Source: a virus. From it: a stretch of DNA of 60,552 bases. The notes beneath the pieces are model-generated. The model did no database searches. It was not told the origin of the DNA and was given only the letters and a program-made list of their open reading frames with translations. Shown here one piece after another: positions 48,453-58,364 of the stretch; within the stretch, counting starts at the first letter, position 1, and every line of letters begins with the position of its first letter. The stretch is taken from positions 1-60,552 of IMG/VR virus record IMGVR_UViG_3300046513_000201; one strand, 5' to 3'. A program made the position numbers and the translations under genes.

Positions 48453-51400
48453 GACGCTGTTCAAGCTCATCGATTCTATCTAGAGCCCATCCCATAGCCG
48501 CCCATAGGTATGGGGTCCGCTTCGCTTGGTCGACGCCCCACGGGATGTAGAATGCCTTTTTGATTTGGATCATAAAACCATCGTCGGTCTTAACTGCGAC
48601 CTCGAAGGTGTCATGCTCATCGCATGGCGTATTATCGATAGGGCTGAACCATCCGCCAGGTGTCGCTAGATCAGGGGATACCGCGTGTGAAGTCTGTGCC
48701 CCCCACCCCTTCGCCTTTTCACCGTCCGTCTTCCACGTCCACTCCCGGACCGGGTCGTTTCTGATGATAGCGATGGCTTCAAGAGGGTCGTAGACCCCGA
48801 TGAAATCCTTCATGGTTTCATCCGAGGAAACGTTGAAAGCCGTAGCTGTTCCGTTGGTGCTGATGGAGCCGACCTGAATGGGTGTCGCAGCGGCGTCGTT
48901 GTAGAACCTGTAGTGCGTTGTGCTCGCTGTTCCGGAACTGAACGTATTCATAAACGGACCGGCGGCCGTCATCGCCGAGCCTACGCCAGCCGTAGTGGTA
49001 GATGTAGTAGTGCGCCCCATAAGGAACTGACCTGACAGCCACCGGCCCACCTCTAAACCATTGAGCGCGAAGCCGATGGAGTTCGAGGCGGGGCGGAAGA
49101 AACCGGAATCCGGATCCGCGTCGAAGCCGAGGGCTGGCAACGCAGCCGTACCATCCGGGCGCTCTGACGTGGTGACAACAACACCGGCAGTTGCCCACCC
49201 GCTAAACGTACCGTCGATAGTAGAGGTGACTTCACGACGCAGCGTGTTGTTTGCCGGGGTGTTGAATACCTCCATGAATGGCGCCGACGCCGCGTTGTCC
49301 CTGGCGTGGGTCGCCACAAGCCTGATATCCGTAGACGGAACAGTACTCGCCACCTGAATAGGACTGTCCGACCCGGACGTGCCGGATACACCACAACGCT
49401 TCCAGTCCACGCCGATGAATGAGATATTTTTGTATGCGCCGTCACCAAGCAAATTGACGCCTGCTTGCAGCGTAGGGCCAATACTGCCGCCGATAAATGC
49501 GATGTCTTGGATCGGGTTTGCGAGGCTCGATGTCATCCGGACCGCATGGTTGGACAGACGATCCCCGCTCGCACCTTCATAGCCTACGGCGTTGAAGTTG
49601 ACGAATTTGGAATTACGTGATCCCGGCTGTAGTTCAAGCATGCGAGAAGCAGCGAAGCCCGAGTAACGGCACTGTATTCCGGTAGCCATCATGTCGATGG
49701 CGACACCTTGGATAAGGCCGGTGTCAGCGCCGACATCAGCGATCAAGCCATTGATTTCGATCCCGCCGATGTTGAGCGCATAGGTTCCCGTATTCTTCAG
49801 GAACGGGGCTTGCATCGCATGGGCACGGCTGTTGTTGAACCTGTAGCCACGGGTTCCGGTGTCGATGCCATCGATAGACGCGGAACCGCGCGGCGTCCAT
49901 GTCGCGGGCTGGTCAAGCTCGATGCCAGCGATATACAGTTCGCTGAAATTGCAGCCACTTGTTTCGAGCCCGCGGCCTTTGTGATAGACGGCACGCCCCA
50001 AGATACCGACGCCGATGTTGATCAACCGGGCGTCGATATCCCGGTATGAGTCAACCGTTCGCTCAAACCAAAAGGCGGTTGTTGTCTGGTTTGTGGTGCC
50101 TGTGCTTCTGACGGAGAAGCCAGCCGCTTCAAAGTTGTCATGTCCGACGCGGAACAGAACGGGGAGAGTATTGTCGATGACGTTGATGATGCTGCTACCC
50201 ACACCTGCGGGTTGACGGCTTTCGTGTGCCGCGCCGATTTTCGAACTTTCATTCAAAACGCTTATCTCGGCGTTGATCCTAAGGGTGGCTCCGGTGATAT
50301 CCACCACTACGCCCGCCGCCATCGCCGCCTGCAACGCAGCGGTGTCAACCGCCGCGTTGCCAGCGCCGACGTCGATAAGCGAGGAACCGAACGACCGGAC
50401 ATGCCAGGCAGCCCGCGCTTTATGATAAGTGATCTTATACCCGGTACCGCGAAGCAATTCGCTGTTCGGGTCCCACTTCGCTTTCACTTCGTCAAACGTC
50501 TTGCTTTCGCGTGCTGTACCGGCGGCGTTATCAACAATCATCCGGTCTGCGGCGATGGCGGGTAGTGTGTCAGCCTTGGCACCCTGCGCCGCCGTGGCGA
50601 AAGCGGTCGAAGATTGCGCCGCCGCTGTACCGAGCGTTGGCTTGTTGGAAAGTGCGTTGTAGTCCGTGGTTCCCGCCGGTCCAGTTGCGCCGGTTGCTCC
50701 TGTCGCACCGGTAGGACCTTGAGCGCCGACAGGACCTTGAGCCCCGGTTGCGCCGGTAGGCCCTTGAGCCCCGGTATCTCCGGTGTCACCCTTGAGGGAA
50801 ATAATCCACTGTGCTTCCGACCCGGAGAACCCGTTGGAAAGCGCGATTTCATAGGCGGAAAGCCCGTTGTCACCATCAGCACCGGCGGGACCAATCCCCC
50901 CTTGAGGACCAACGGGTCCTTGCGGACCAGCGTCCCCGGTCTCACCTTTGCCGAACGGGATCGGCGGGGACCAATTCCCGGCGGCACCCTGGCGGATGTA
51001 GAGGTCGCCGGTATCCGACGCCAGGTAGGCGAAACCTTCGTCCTTGGTGTCATGAGTACTACGGGCGGCGAGCAAGCCGGTTGCATTTACGGTGAAGGAT
51101 GTACCGGGCACCCCTTCCGGTCCTTGCGGGCCGACGTCACCCGTATTGCCTTTTTCTCCGCGCTCCCCTTGCGCGCCAATGGTCCCTTGGATGCCACGGT
51201 CGCCTTGCGGCCCCTGGACGCCCTGCGGGCCGATGAGATCAACGAAGGCACCCCACGAACCATCTGTGTTCCGGAGGCGGAGAAGGGCACCGCTCCACTC
51301 ATGGCCGGGAATGTTCGCCGCGATGATGTCCGCGATTTCGTTACGACGCGCTTCTACAGTTGCCAAAATAGCGGAAGCGGTCACGCTGCTTTCGCCAGCT

Positions 51401-51519
51401 TCACCGGCTGCACCGATGGTGTCAGCAAGAATTTGCGCGAATTCATCGACGAGCGAACGGGCTTGGTCGATAAGCGTTTGCGTAATTCGAGCGGCGACTA
51501 GGTCGGTCACGTTGGACAT
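48418..51519 (-). CDS. Large tail fibre: collagen-like repeats and S74 chaperone
   Basis: This 1033-aa protein has a helical N-terminus, a collagen-like Gly-X-Y zone (about 95-290; GPQGVQGPQGDRG, GATGAQGPVGAQGP), a right-handed beta-helix-like middle (about 360-760) and a C-terminal Peptidase_S74 intramolecular chaperone (SSDETMKDFIGVYDPLEAIA) followed by a coiled coil (LDRIDELEQRLSALENGG). S74 domains trimerise fibres and cut themselves off. The start at 51519 follows AGGGA. This is the second receptor-binding protein of the phage. Confidence 0.8.
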   Translation of the reverse strand: MSNVTDLVAARITQTLIDQARSLVDEFAQILADTIGAAGEAGESSVTASAILATVEARRNEIADIIAANIPGHEWSGALLRLRNTDGSWGAFVDLIGPQGVQGPQGDRGIQGTIGAQGERGEKGNTGDVGPQGPEGVPGTSFTVNATGLLAARSTHDTKDEGFAYLASDTGDLYIRQGAAGNWSPPIPFGKGETGDAGPQGPVGPQGGIGPAGADGDNGLSAYEIALSNGFSGSEAQWIISLKGDTGDTGAQGPTGATGAQGPVGAQGPTGATGATGATGPAGTTDYNALSNKPTLGTAAAQSSTAFATAAQGAKADTLPAIAADRMIVDNAAGTARESKTFDEVKAKWDPNSELLRGTGYKITYHKARAAWHVRSFGSSLIDVGAGNAAVDTAALQAAMAAGVVVDITGATLRINAEISVLNESSKIGAAHESRQPAGVGSSIINVIDNTLPVLFRVGHDNFEAAGFSVRSTGTTNQTTTAFWFERTVDSYRDIDARLINIGVGILGRAVYHKGRGLETSGCNFSELYIAGIELDQPATWTPRGSASIDGIDTGTRGYRFNNSRAHAMQAPFLKNTGTYALNIGGIEINGLIADVGADTGLIQGVAIDMMATGIQCRYSGFAASRMLELQPGSRNSKFVNFNAVGYEGASGDRLSNHAVRMTSSLANPIQDIAFIGGSIGPTLQAGVNLLGDGAYKNISFIGVDWKRCGVSGTSGSDSPIQVASTVPSTDIRLVATHARDNAASAPFMEVFNTPANNTLRREVTSTIDGTFSGWATAGVVVTTSERPDGTAALPALGFDADPDSGFFRPASNSIGFALNGLEVGRWLSGQFLMGRTTTSTTTAGVGSAMTAAGPFMNTFSSGTASTTHYRFYNDAAATPIQVGSISTNGTATAFNVSSDETMKDFIGVYDPLEAIAIIRNDPVREWTWKTDGEKAKGWGAQTSHAVSPDLATPGGWFSPIDNTPCDEHDTFEVAVKTDDGFMIQIKKAFYIPWGVDQAKRTPYLWAAMGWALDRIDELEQRLSALENGGKAS

Positions 51520-51561
51520 CAGCAATTCCCTGAAAATATACGTCTCAAGGTTTGCGTTTCC

Positions 51562-51578
51562 GTTTGCAAAACGTCAAT
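51562..51578. promoter_or_regulatory. Operator upstream of large tail fibre gene
   Basis: GTTTGCAAAACGTCAAT lies between the fibre gene and the replication operon end. On the minus strand a TATATT box (complement of 51535-51540) lies 21 bp downstream of it, so the fibre gene may have its own repressible promoter. Confidence 0.55.
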
Positions 51579-51592
51579 GCAACAAGCGGGAA

Positions 51593-54493
51593 TCAAGCGG
51601 GTTCGCCTGTCTCACCGTAGCCCCTGATCCGGTCAACAGGCACCGAAACGAAGGGCGTGTTGACGCCGGAAGAGAAATACCGGTTCCCCTTCGGAGCTAT
51701 CGCCCCTGGGATGGTGTCCAAGATTTTCCGCCACTTCGTCCCCGCCCATTCCGTCCCTTTCAGGATGCGCCGGAAGTTCTCATGTGACGTCGTGATATCG
51801 CAGTACGCATCGAAGCCCGTGGTAACCCACACCTTCATTCCGAGCCGACCCAAAGCGGTTATCGCGGAATCCTTCCGCTTGTTCTTGACCTTCTCAACGA
51901 AGCCAAGGTTGTTTTGATGATCTTCGGTGTCTTCCTCATAGGCCGCGATTTCGATGAGTTCGCCTATCGGTCGTTCCCATGTCCCGCCTTCTGGTGTCGA
52001 ATGCCGCACCATGAACCCGGTTAAGTGCTGCAGGAAGCGGTCCGCGTCCTTGGCACCATCCTTCGCGGAGTGGTCCGCCCAATCGTTTGACTTGATCCAT
52101 TGAAGCGCGGTTTCCACCGTTACCGGCTTCGTGGTGTTCAACAGGTAGGCACCCGCCAGCATGGGGCCAAGTTGGTCGCCAAGCCGTTGCGTCCCTAAGT
52201 GGATTGTGGCGGCGGATGTAAAGACTTCCACGTACTCCCGGAGTTGGGGAAGGTTGTGAATGGTGCGGGCAAGAAGCCGTTTCGCAAACGTTGGGGTCAT
52301 CTGTTCCACGAACTGAGAAACCAGCGCGACGTAATGCGCCTTTGCCGCCTTTTCCTCTTCCGGGTCGCCTATGGGCGGCGCGGCAAGGGTCAACTGTGTG
52401 AACCGGCTTTCATCCGCGTACCCCTCGATTTGCGTATTGATCGAAGCGAACACGAACATTGAACGGGCTCGATACCCCTTGGTCTTTTGGTTCGAGGTGC
52501 CCTTTAGAATGAGACCATCGGACTCCGATGACGCGACACGGGCCAAATCGAGGATGGAACGGATCCGGGTTTGCGACGCCATGTCCTTCGGTTCGGACTC
52601 ATCAAAGATAATCGGCAACGCGTCCATGCCGAGAGCACCACGGACACCGGCTTCCGTGGTGTTCCCAACAACGCTATGCGCGGTGGAGCCGAGCGCCGCT
52701 TTTATGATCTTGTCCATCACTGTTGATTTCCCGGAGCCAGCGGGACCGTTTACCCAGATATGCGGTCGCCATTTCAGGAAGCCGCATACCGGGGCAACAA
52801 CGCAGAAACCCGCGAGAAGGTAACCGGATAGCGGGGACTGCCACCGCAACGATTTGCAGAGCGATAGGAAGCGTCGGGCTTCGTCCGTGGTTGCCGGGTT
52901 CCCGACCTCAACCGGGATGAAGTCGCCTTCGTCATAGACGAAGCGGCTGTTGTGCCGGTGGATCGCAATCGGACGGCCGTCAACGATAAGGGAGTCGCCG
53001 GAATGGAATACAGCGGTTTCACCTTCGAACCATGCGCCACGGCCCCGAACCAAGTTATGCGGGACAAACTTCCGGCGCTGCATACATGCTTGCATGCACG
53101 CGTTCACCGCCTGATTCCAGTTTACCCCGCCTTCCTTCGCCTTCCCCGGAAACTCGAATTCCCACCATTGCAGCGGGGCCAGGCGCAACATATGGGCACC
53201 CTTCATTTGTGACGCGTTCAATTCGATGACTTGCGCCACGTTCGCGGGCTGGAAATAGCATGTGGTCCCATCGATCCCGAGACACCGGAAATGCGGGGAC
53301 CCGAATCCGTCAAGCGGTTTTTCGTTGATGTCATCCGGGCCGCCGTGGTCCGGTTCGTAGTCCGGGACATCGTTGTCGCCGGGTCCATCGGGATAGGAGT
53401 CCACCGCGCCCCGGCGCATCCGTTCTTCGTTGAGATCAACAACATTTTCGCGGGGATTGATCGTTTGTTCGATAATATCCCGAACACGGTCAAGGCCGAA
53501 TTGTTGCGCTAAGTCATCAAAGTCGGTTCGCGTTAAATCACCTTCTTCGAAGACGGGAACCGCGACCCTACCCTTTACGGCTTCCGCCGCTTCCGTGGCC
53601 TTGGTGAGCCCCGGATTCTCTTTGTCCCCGACCTTTGTGAACCGGTCATTATCGGCGGTGAAAACAAGCCGAGCCTTCGGGTACTTCTTCCGGATCGCCT
53701 TCGCAACAGGCAACAGATTGCCGGAGTCGAAGGCGGCGATAGCGAGGTATCCTGTTGCTTCATGGACGCGAGCCGCCGTTGCGTACCCTTCCGCGATCAA
53801 GATTACACCATTGTCTTCCGCCGGTGCTTTCCCGACGGGATGATAGTTCCCTTCCTTCGCGGTTCCCTTCAAGAACCGCTTCGTTCCGTCCGGCTGTATG
53901 ATCTGGACGCTGATAAGCTCTGCACTTGGCGAGAAGATGGGAACCACAAGATTCCCGGCCCGCGCCGTCTTCGGTTCCTCTTCCGGGTCGATAACGTATT
54001 TCACGTTTTCCTTGAGGACGCGTAAGCCAGGGAAAACAGGCAACCCCTTCTTCGCAAGGTAGGCATGGGCGGGGTCCGCCTTCGCGGTTGCCTTCATGAT
54101 CGCCGTAGCGGCCACCCTGGCGGCGGCGTGGAGCGCGGCTTGCTCTTCCTCGCGTTGCTTCCGGGTATCCGACATCCGTTGTTTAAGATTGGACTTCTCT
54201 TCCGCCGTCATGCTGGACGGGCGTTTCGCGCACCACGTATCCTCGATACCGAGCTGATAATCGCCGAAGGCTCCGGCGGCGATCTCGCCTTCCCGCTCCG
54301 CGAGATGCAGAACATACCAGACGTGACTATTTTTCTTACTCTTCTTGCCGATGGCGTTGGCGCGGTGGAGTCTGCCATCCGCAACGGGATGCGGGCCTTT
54401 CGGTGAGGCGGTATCGATATGGACACCGGCCGCCGCCATCGCACCCAGAAACGCGGCAACGGTGTCTTCTACTGAGGTTACTTCGGTCTGCAT
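51593..54493 (-). CDS. Primase-helicase (Toprim plus P-loop ATPase)
   Basis: This 966-aa protein starts at the ATG at 54493 (MQTEVTSVEDTVAA), just past the VRR-NUC stop and served by AAGGACTG. It has an N-terminal primase-like part, a Toprim domain (ILIAEGYATA near residue 235, VFTADNDR near 280), an acidic linker, and a helicase domain with Walker A GPAGSGKST near 585, LPIIFDESEP as Walker B and an arginine region further on. It is likely the replicative primase-helicase acting at a host-polymerase fork. No phage DNA polymerase was seen. Confidence 0.8.
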   Translation of the reverse strand: MQTEVTSVEDTVAAFLGAMAAAGVHIDTASPKGPHPVADGRLHRANAIGKKSKKNSHVWYVLHLAEREGEIAAGAFGDYQLGIEDTWCAKRPSSMTAEEKSNLKQRMSDTRKQREEEQAALHAAARVAATAIMKATAKADPAHAYLAKKGLPVFPGLRVLKENVKYVIDPEEEPKTARAGNLVVPIFSPSAELISVQIIQPDGTKRFLKGTAKEGNYHPVGKAPAEDNGVILIAEGYATAARVHEATGYLAIAAFDSGNLLPVAKAIRKKYPKARLVFTADNDRFTKVGDKENPGLTKATEAAEAVKGRVAVPVFEEGDLTRTDFDDLAQQFGLDRVRDIIEQTINPRENVVDLNEERMRRGAVDSYPDGPGDNDVPDYEPDHGGPDDINEKPLDGFGSPHFRCLGIDGTTCYFQPANVAQVIELNASQMKGAHMLRLAPLQWWEFEFPGKAKEGGVNWNQAVNACMQACMQRRKFVPHNLVRGRGAWFEGETAVFHSGDSLIVDGRPIAIHRHNSRFVYDEGDFIPVEVGNPATTDEARRFLSLCKSLRWQSPLSGYLLAGFCVVAPVCGFLKWRPHIWVNGPAGSGKSTVMDKIIKAALGSTAHSVVGNTTEAGVRGALGMDALPIIFDESEPKDMASQTRIRSILDLARVASSESDGLILKGTSNQKTKGYRARSMFVFASINTQIEGYADESRFTQLTLAAPPIGDPEEEKAAKAHYVALVSQFVEQMTPTFAKRLLARTIHNLPQLREYVEVFTSAATIHLGTQRLGDQLGPMLAGAYLLNTTKPVTVETALQWIKSNDWADHSAKDGAKDADRFLQHLTGFMVRHSTPEGGTWERPIGELIEIAAYEEDTEDHQNNLGFVEKVKNKRKDSAITALGRLGMKVWVTTGFDAYCDITTSHENFRRILKGTEWAGTKWRKILDTIPGAIAPKGNRYFSSGVNTPFVSVPVDRIRGYGETGEPA

Positions 54494-54494
54494 G

Positions 54495-54908
54495 TCAGTC
54501 CTTGAAAAGTCTGGCGGAAAGCGCTTCTTCTTCGTTCCGGACGATTTCGGCGATGCCGCCACGACTCCGGATCACTCTTGCAAAGGTGTTCTGTTCCGTG
54601 GTCGGTCTCCCGGTCCCGGACTTCACTTCCCATGACGCGAAGACGAGAACGGTTTTCCCCACCATGTCCGGAGTAATTAGCACGGGGTCCCCGCCGATGA
54701 GGTCCCCGGATCCTTTGCATAGCCCGGCCTTAATCGGATACGGGTCCATAACGACCCGTTCGCCGCCGCGCGCCGTATACTTCTCACCGGCTTTCAGTTC
54801 GAAGCTTTTCCCGGCCCATCCTTGAGCGGTGATGTTCCGGAACACCACTTTGCCAGCGGCCGACAACGCGAGCCAGATACGGTTTTGGAGTGCTGTTGAC
54901 GCCTTCAT
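54495..54908 (-). CDS. VRR-NUC domain nuclease
   Basis: This 137-aa protein carries a VRR-NUC fold: GWAGKSFELKAGEKYTARGG, then GGDPVLITPDMVGKTVLVFA, the catalytic E-x-K in SWEVKSGTGRPTTEQNTFAR, and GGIAEIVRNEEEA. These small PD-(D/E)XK nucleases act on DNA junctions or ends and often lie beside phage primase-helicases, as here. The start at 54908 overlaps the upstream stop. Confidence 0.85.
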   Translation of the reverse strand: MKASTALQNRIWLALSAAGKVVFRNITAQGWAGKSFELKAGEKYTARGGERVVMDPYPIKAGLCKGSGDLIGGDPVLITPDMVGKTVLVFASWEVKSGTGRPTTEQNTFARVIRSRGGIAEIVRNEEEALSARLFKD

Positions 54909-55756
54909 AGCAAGGCACCTTGGAACGCGGCGGCGGTCTCCGGCGGCTTCCACTTATCGAAATCGGACTCGATCTGTCCGAAGTTCACCGGATGCGCGGA
55001 GCGAAGGTCTAGCGGGGTCGGACCGGAGACATATTGCCCGCGAATGTACTTGCCATCTTGCACCGCGCTCGATAGCCACCCCATGTCATGCCAGCGTTTC
55101 CGGTCAATCTTGATGTGGGCGAAATCGGCGCCGGTGACGTAACCACGCCGTTCCAGAATGATTGCAATCTTGATCGCCTTTATCTTCCATTCTGAAAGCT
55201 GAGATGGGCCGGAAGCCCCGGCGACAACATCGGGAACGTATTCAGGGACCACGCATTTTTTGACCGGGCAAAAGTCGACCCATCCACGGTCATCGTACCA
55301 ATTTCCCACGCTCGGCAGTTCCGGCTTAAACGCCTTGTAGTCGCGGCTCGCATATTTCCTGTAAAACTCGCCATGCGCCGCGACCTGGCGCTCGATTTCC
55401 TTGTCGCCTTCATCAGCGGCGCGAGCCTCGATTATGGTAACGCCGAGAAACCGGGCAATAGTCTTCATCTCCGCCCCGGCGGCCCCGTATGGCACCAAGG
55501 CGGCGCGGAAGTCTGGCCCAGAATGTTCGGAGCCGTGGCCGGAATAGATGCCTTCCACGGACTGCAACAACACCTTGGCATTCAACGTCATCTTCGCTTC
55601 GACGCCGATTTGCGCGCCATCGATCGACCGAACCAAGAGGATGTCGAAACCGGCGGTTTCCGCGTAAGCGGTCCAGCCCTCCGGAAGCGCTGCGATGAAG
55701 GCGGCGCACAACGCGGCCTCATTCTCAAAGACGGATTTGATCTTTGTGGGTTTCAT
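54905..55756 (-). CDS. PD-(D/E)XK-like hypothetical protein
   Basis: This 283-aa protein has an N-terminal restriction-endonuclease-like motif set: AYAETAGFDILLVRSIDGAQ followed by IGVEAKMTLNAKVLLQ (Asp ... Glu-x-Lys). The rest includes FCPVKKCVVPEYVPDV and a C-terminal PTPLDLRSAHPVNFGQIESD. The start at 55756 overlaps the upstream stop (ATGA). It is probably a DNA-processing nuclease of the replication operon; the family was not named. Confidence 0.6.
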   Translation of the reverse strand: MKPTKIKSVFENEAALCAAFIAALPEGWTAYAETAGFDILLVRSIDGAQIGVEAKMTLNAKVLLQSVEGIYSGHGSEHSGPDFRAALVPYGAAGAEMKTIARFLGVTIIEARAADEGDKEIERQVAAHGEFYRKYASRDYKAFKPELPSVGNWYDDRGWVDFCPVKKCVVPEYVPDVVAGASGPSQLSEWKIKAIKIAIILERRGYVTGADFAHIKIDRKRWHDMGWLSSAVQDGKYIRGQYVSGPTPLDLRSAHPVNFGQIESDFDKWKPPETAAAFQGALL

Positions 55757-56109
55757 CGGGAGGCCTCCCGGCGGCAAGTCGTCCACCTTAGCCATTCGAT
55801 GAAGGACATGTCGTTATCGGCTTCGAGGAAATCGAGGTAGCGTTGCTTCCCGCGCGATAGCTTAGGAGGTGCCGGGCTATTCTCGATAGCTGCACGCTTA
55901 CCGGATTCGGTAACCCAAAAACCATCATCGCCACCGGCCAAAGGATGGTTTTTGCGAACCCCCATGTAACCGGCCTCGACCAACGCCATGCAATCCGCAT
56001 GGTCTTTGCTGCCTTCGCCGGTAACGAAGTGGCTCCGGTACATCGTGCCCCGGCCGAATTCATCGAGCCCGAGCGAGTGCTGCAGGATATGGAGTTGTTC
56101 CGCCTTCAT
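55753..56109 (-). CDS. Conserved phage protein of unknown function
   Basis: This 118-aa protein begins MKAEQLHILQHSLGLDEFGR and has YRSHFVTGEGSKDHADCMAL, a pattern I recall from a family widespread in phages of alphaproteobacteria. It has a winged-helix-like middle (LVEAGYMGVRKNHPLAGGDD). It is coupled to both neighbours by four-base overlaps. Confidence 0.65.
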   Translation of the reverse strand: MKAEQLHILQHSLGLDEFGRGTMYRSHFVTGEGSKDHADCMALVEAGYMGVRKNHPLAGGDDGFWVTESGKRAAIENSPAPPKLSRGKQRYLDFLEADNDMSFIEWLRWTTCRREASR

Positions 56110-56417
56110 GCGTCACCGCCTTCCGGGAGCGGCATTTCATCCTGGCGGGCATCCTTCACGGGCTGGCGTTCACACACATCCGCGTAGTGTCGGAAGACTT
56201 CGCCAGCAGCGGCGGGCCCGTACCAGTCCACAAACTTGATAGCGACACAGTCCAGCGCACCGAACGCGGCGGCGTCCGCCGGGAGGCCTTGGGCGAGGTG
56301 CTTGGCAAGAATATGCGCCATGCCATCCCGCCCGCCGTTGCGGACGGTCTGATGTTTTATAGCCTCAAGTGGATCCATCTGGCCGGTTTTGATGTAGTCC
56401 GAATATGCTTTTGTCAT
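56106..56417 (-). CDS. Hypothetical helical protein
   Basis: This 103-aa helical protein (MAHILAKHLAQGLPADAAAF) lies between the SF2 helicase and a conserved phage gene, overlapping both by four bases. No family was recognised. Confidence 0.55.
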   Translation of the reverse strand: MTKAYSDYIKTGQMDPLEAIKHQTVRNGGRDGMAHILAKHLAQGLPADAAAFGALDCVAIKFVDWYGPAAAGEVFRHYADVCERQPVKDARQDEMPLPEGGDA

Positions 56418-57892
56418 CTTACGTAGCGCCTTTCCGATTTGGTATTTCGAGCTTTGATGATGTGTGAGGCCCAGCCGTGCGGGTTCTTCATCCCCCGCGA
56501 CTTCCCGATGGCGACCAAGTCTTCCAAGGTCTGCGCCTTCGCCTGTTCCTGTTTCCGCTGGACAACCGCGACCTTCTTTTCGACCTCTTTCAACTCGCCT
56601 TCGAGTTGTTCAACGGTGCGACCAAGGGCGGGATATTCGTGCTTGCAGGACGGGCATGTCGGGGCCGGTGGATGGACCCGGAAGCAGGACGGGCATTGTC
56701 TTGTTTGGACCGCCGGTTCTTCATCGGCTTTGTCACCTCCCCGGCTCTTCTTTTCGCGCCCGGCCAAGGTCCAGTTCCGGTCGTCATCGGGGAGACCGTG
56801 ACCACGGCCGCCTTGCTCTTTGGCTATGGAATTCGCGGAGTGGTCCAAGATGAGCGCGTAAGGCTTCGGGCCCGCCGCGATAGCTGCGATGCGACCAAGC
56901 TGTGTAGAGAGGTCAAAGCCTGGCGCGTAAACCGGGCGGAGGACGCGGCCGACTTGTTGCAGGAAGAGGGAAAGGGAGTGAGTGGGACGAAGTAGGATCG
57001 CGACCTCGATAGCGGGGAGGTCGAAGCCTTCGGACACCAAGTCCACCGAAGACAGAACTTGAATCCGGCCGTCCTCGAACGCCTTGATTAGTTCGTCCCG
57101 GTTCTCGGATTCCCCGTCGATATGGGCGGCTCTGTAGCCAGCGGCTTGGAACCGCTCCACCATCGCAAGGGAATGTTTGATGGAAACACAGAACACCATG
57201 GCCTTCCGGCCGTGGGCGAGTTCGCGGTAATGCTTGATGACGTCGCCAACGATTGACGCGCCGGTCATCCGTTTCTCGGTTTCGCCGCGATTGTAGTCGC
57301 CACCAACTTTCTTAACGCCGGTGAGGTCCGGCATCGAAGGCGCGAACAGCCGGTACGGTGACAGATAGCCTTGGTCGATAAGCCAGCCCGGAGACGGGCC
57401 GTTGACCATCTTCTGAAACCACTTGCCTAAGCCGGTTCCGTCCAGCCGCTCCGGGGTCGCGGATAACCCAACGATCTTAGTGCCGCCGATGGCGTACTTA
57501 TCGATGACTTCCGCCCAAGTCGCGGCCCCGGCGTGGTGTGCTTCGTCCGGGATGTAGAGGTCGGGGATCCCGTACCAGTCCAGCCGCTTCTGTAGCGTCT
57601 GGATCGAGGCGATTTGAACGTTTTGATGCCGGTCCCCGGTGAAACCGGCGGCGATGATGCCGAAGGGGATCCCGACCTTATCGAACGTTTTCGCGGTCTG
57701 CTTTATCAGTTCCTTGCGGTGACATCCGAAGATGATCTTTTTACCGCGCTTCGAAGCGGACCCCGCCATATATCCGGCCAAGGCCGTTTTTCCGCCGCCG
57801 GTCGGACATTGCAAAAGCACGGACTGATGTTCGCGAAGCGCGTCCCGTGTCTCCACAATCATTTCCGATTGATAGTCACGAAGTGCGAACAT
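56414..57892 (-). CDS. SF2 DEAH-type helicase
   Basis: This 492-aa protein starts MFALRDYQSEMIVETRDALR. Motifs seen in order are Walker A CPTGGGKTALAG, motif Ia/b ASIQTLQKR, DEAH box PDEAHH, motif III GLSATPERLDGTG, and motifs V-VI (LVSEGFDLPAIEVAILLRPT, QQVGRVLRP). A C-terminal zinc finger (CPSCFRVHPPAPTCPSCKHE) and coiled coil follow. It belongs to the group of phage and restriction-type SF2 helicases and probably unwinds DNA during replication or recombination. The start at 57892 overlaps the GcrA-like stop. Confidence 0.85.
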   Translation of the reverse strand: MFALRDYQSEMIVETRDALREHQSVLLQCPTGGGKTALAGYMAGSASKRGKKIIFGCHRKELIKQTAKTFDKVGIPFGIIAAGFTGDRHQNVQIASIQTLQKRLDWYGIPDLYIPDEAHHAGAATWAEVIDKYAIGGTKIVGLSATPERLDGTGLGKWFQKMVNGPSPGWLIDQGYLSPYRLFAPSMPDLTGVKKVGGDYNRGETEKRMTGASIVGDVIKHYRELAHGRKAMVFCVSIKHSLAMVERFQAAGYRAAHIDGESENRDELIKAFEDGRIQVLSSVDLVSEGFDLPAIEVAILLRPTHSLSLFLQQVGRVLRPVYAPGFDLSTQLGRIAAIAAGPKPYALILDHSANSIAKEQGGRGHGLPDDDRNWTLAGREKKSRGGDKADEEPAVQTRQCPSCFRVHPPAPTCPSCKHEYPALGRTVEQLEGELKEVEKKVAVVQRKQEQAKAQTLEDLVAIGKSRGMKNPHGWASHIIKARNTKSERRYVR

Positions 57893-58350
57893 TACGCCGC
57901 CCTTGCCAGGACGGACACGGCGGCGCGCTCCGAAGGTGTGCCGAGCCCGGTTGTCACCTTGCGGTGGAAGGTGCAATACGGGTTCCCGTCATCCTTCGCG
58001 GCACCGCAATACAGCGACTTTTTCAGGTCATAGCGTTCGTGGTCGCCCCATAACGGGAACTCGCACCCGCACCCGGTAAGCTGCCCACGTGGCACACCGT
58101 TATGACCTGGCGCTTTCGGTGGAAACCGCTCCGGAACAACAATGGCGGGACGGACTTTGACCGCCGCGACACACACCGCCGCTTGCTTCGCGGCCGCCGC
58201 CACCTTAAGGCGGTACGGGAAGAGTTCCCGGTTAAGCTCGGCGGCATACCGGACCTTCCGGACCGGGACCCCGATAGCCTTTGCGATGGCTTCCGCTGTT
58301 TCCCCACGACGCCAGAGCTTGGCGGCTTCCTGAATTTGCGTTTCGTTCAC
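57892..58350 (-). CDS. gcrA: GcrA-like transcription cofactor (GTG start)
   Basis: This 152-aa protein starts at the GTG at 58350. It has an N-terminal helix-turn-helix (EAAKLWRRGETAEAIAKAIG) and the characteristic C-terminal segment CGCEFPLWGDHERYDLKKSL, then YCGAAKDDGNPYCTFHRKV. In Caulobacter, GcrA binds sigma-70 domain 2 and raises transcription at promoters with GANTC methylated by CcrM. A phage copy beside a DNA methyltransferase could redirect this switch. Catalytic-type homology is not at issue; the call rests on the C-terminal motif. Confidence 0.75.
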   Translation of the reverse strand: MNETQIQEAAKLWRRGETAEAIAKAIGVPVRKVRYAAELNRELFPYRLKVAAAAKQAAVCVAAVKVRPAIVVPERFPPKAPGHNGVPRGQLTGCGCEFPLWGDHERYDLKKSLYCGAAKDDGNPYCTFHRKVTTGLGTPSERAAVSVLARAA

Positions 58351-58364
58351 GAAATCGACTCCAT

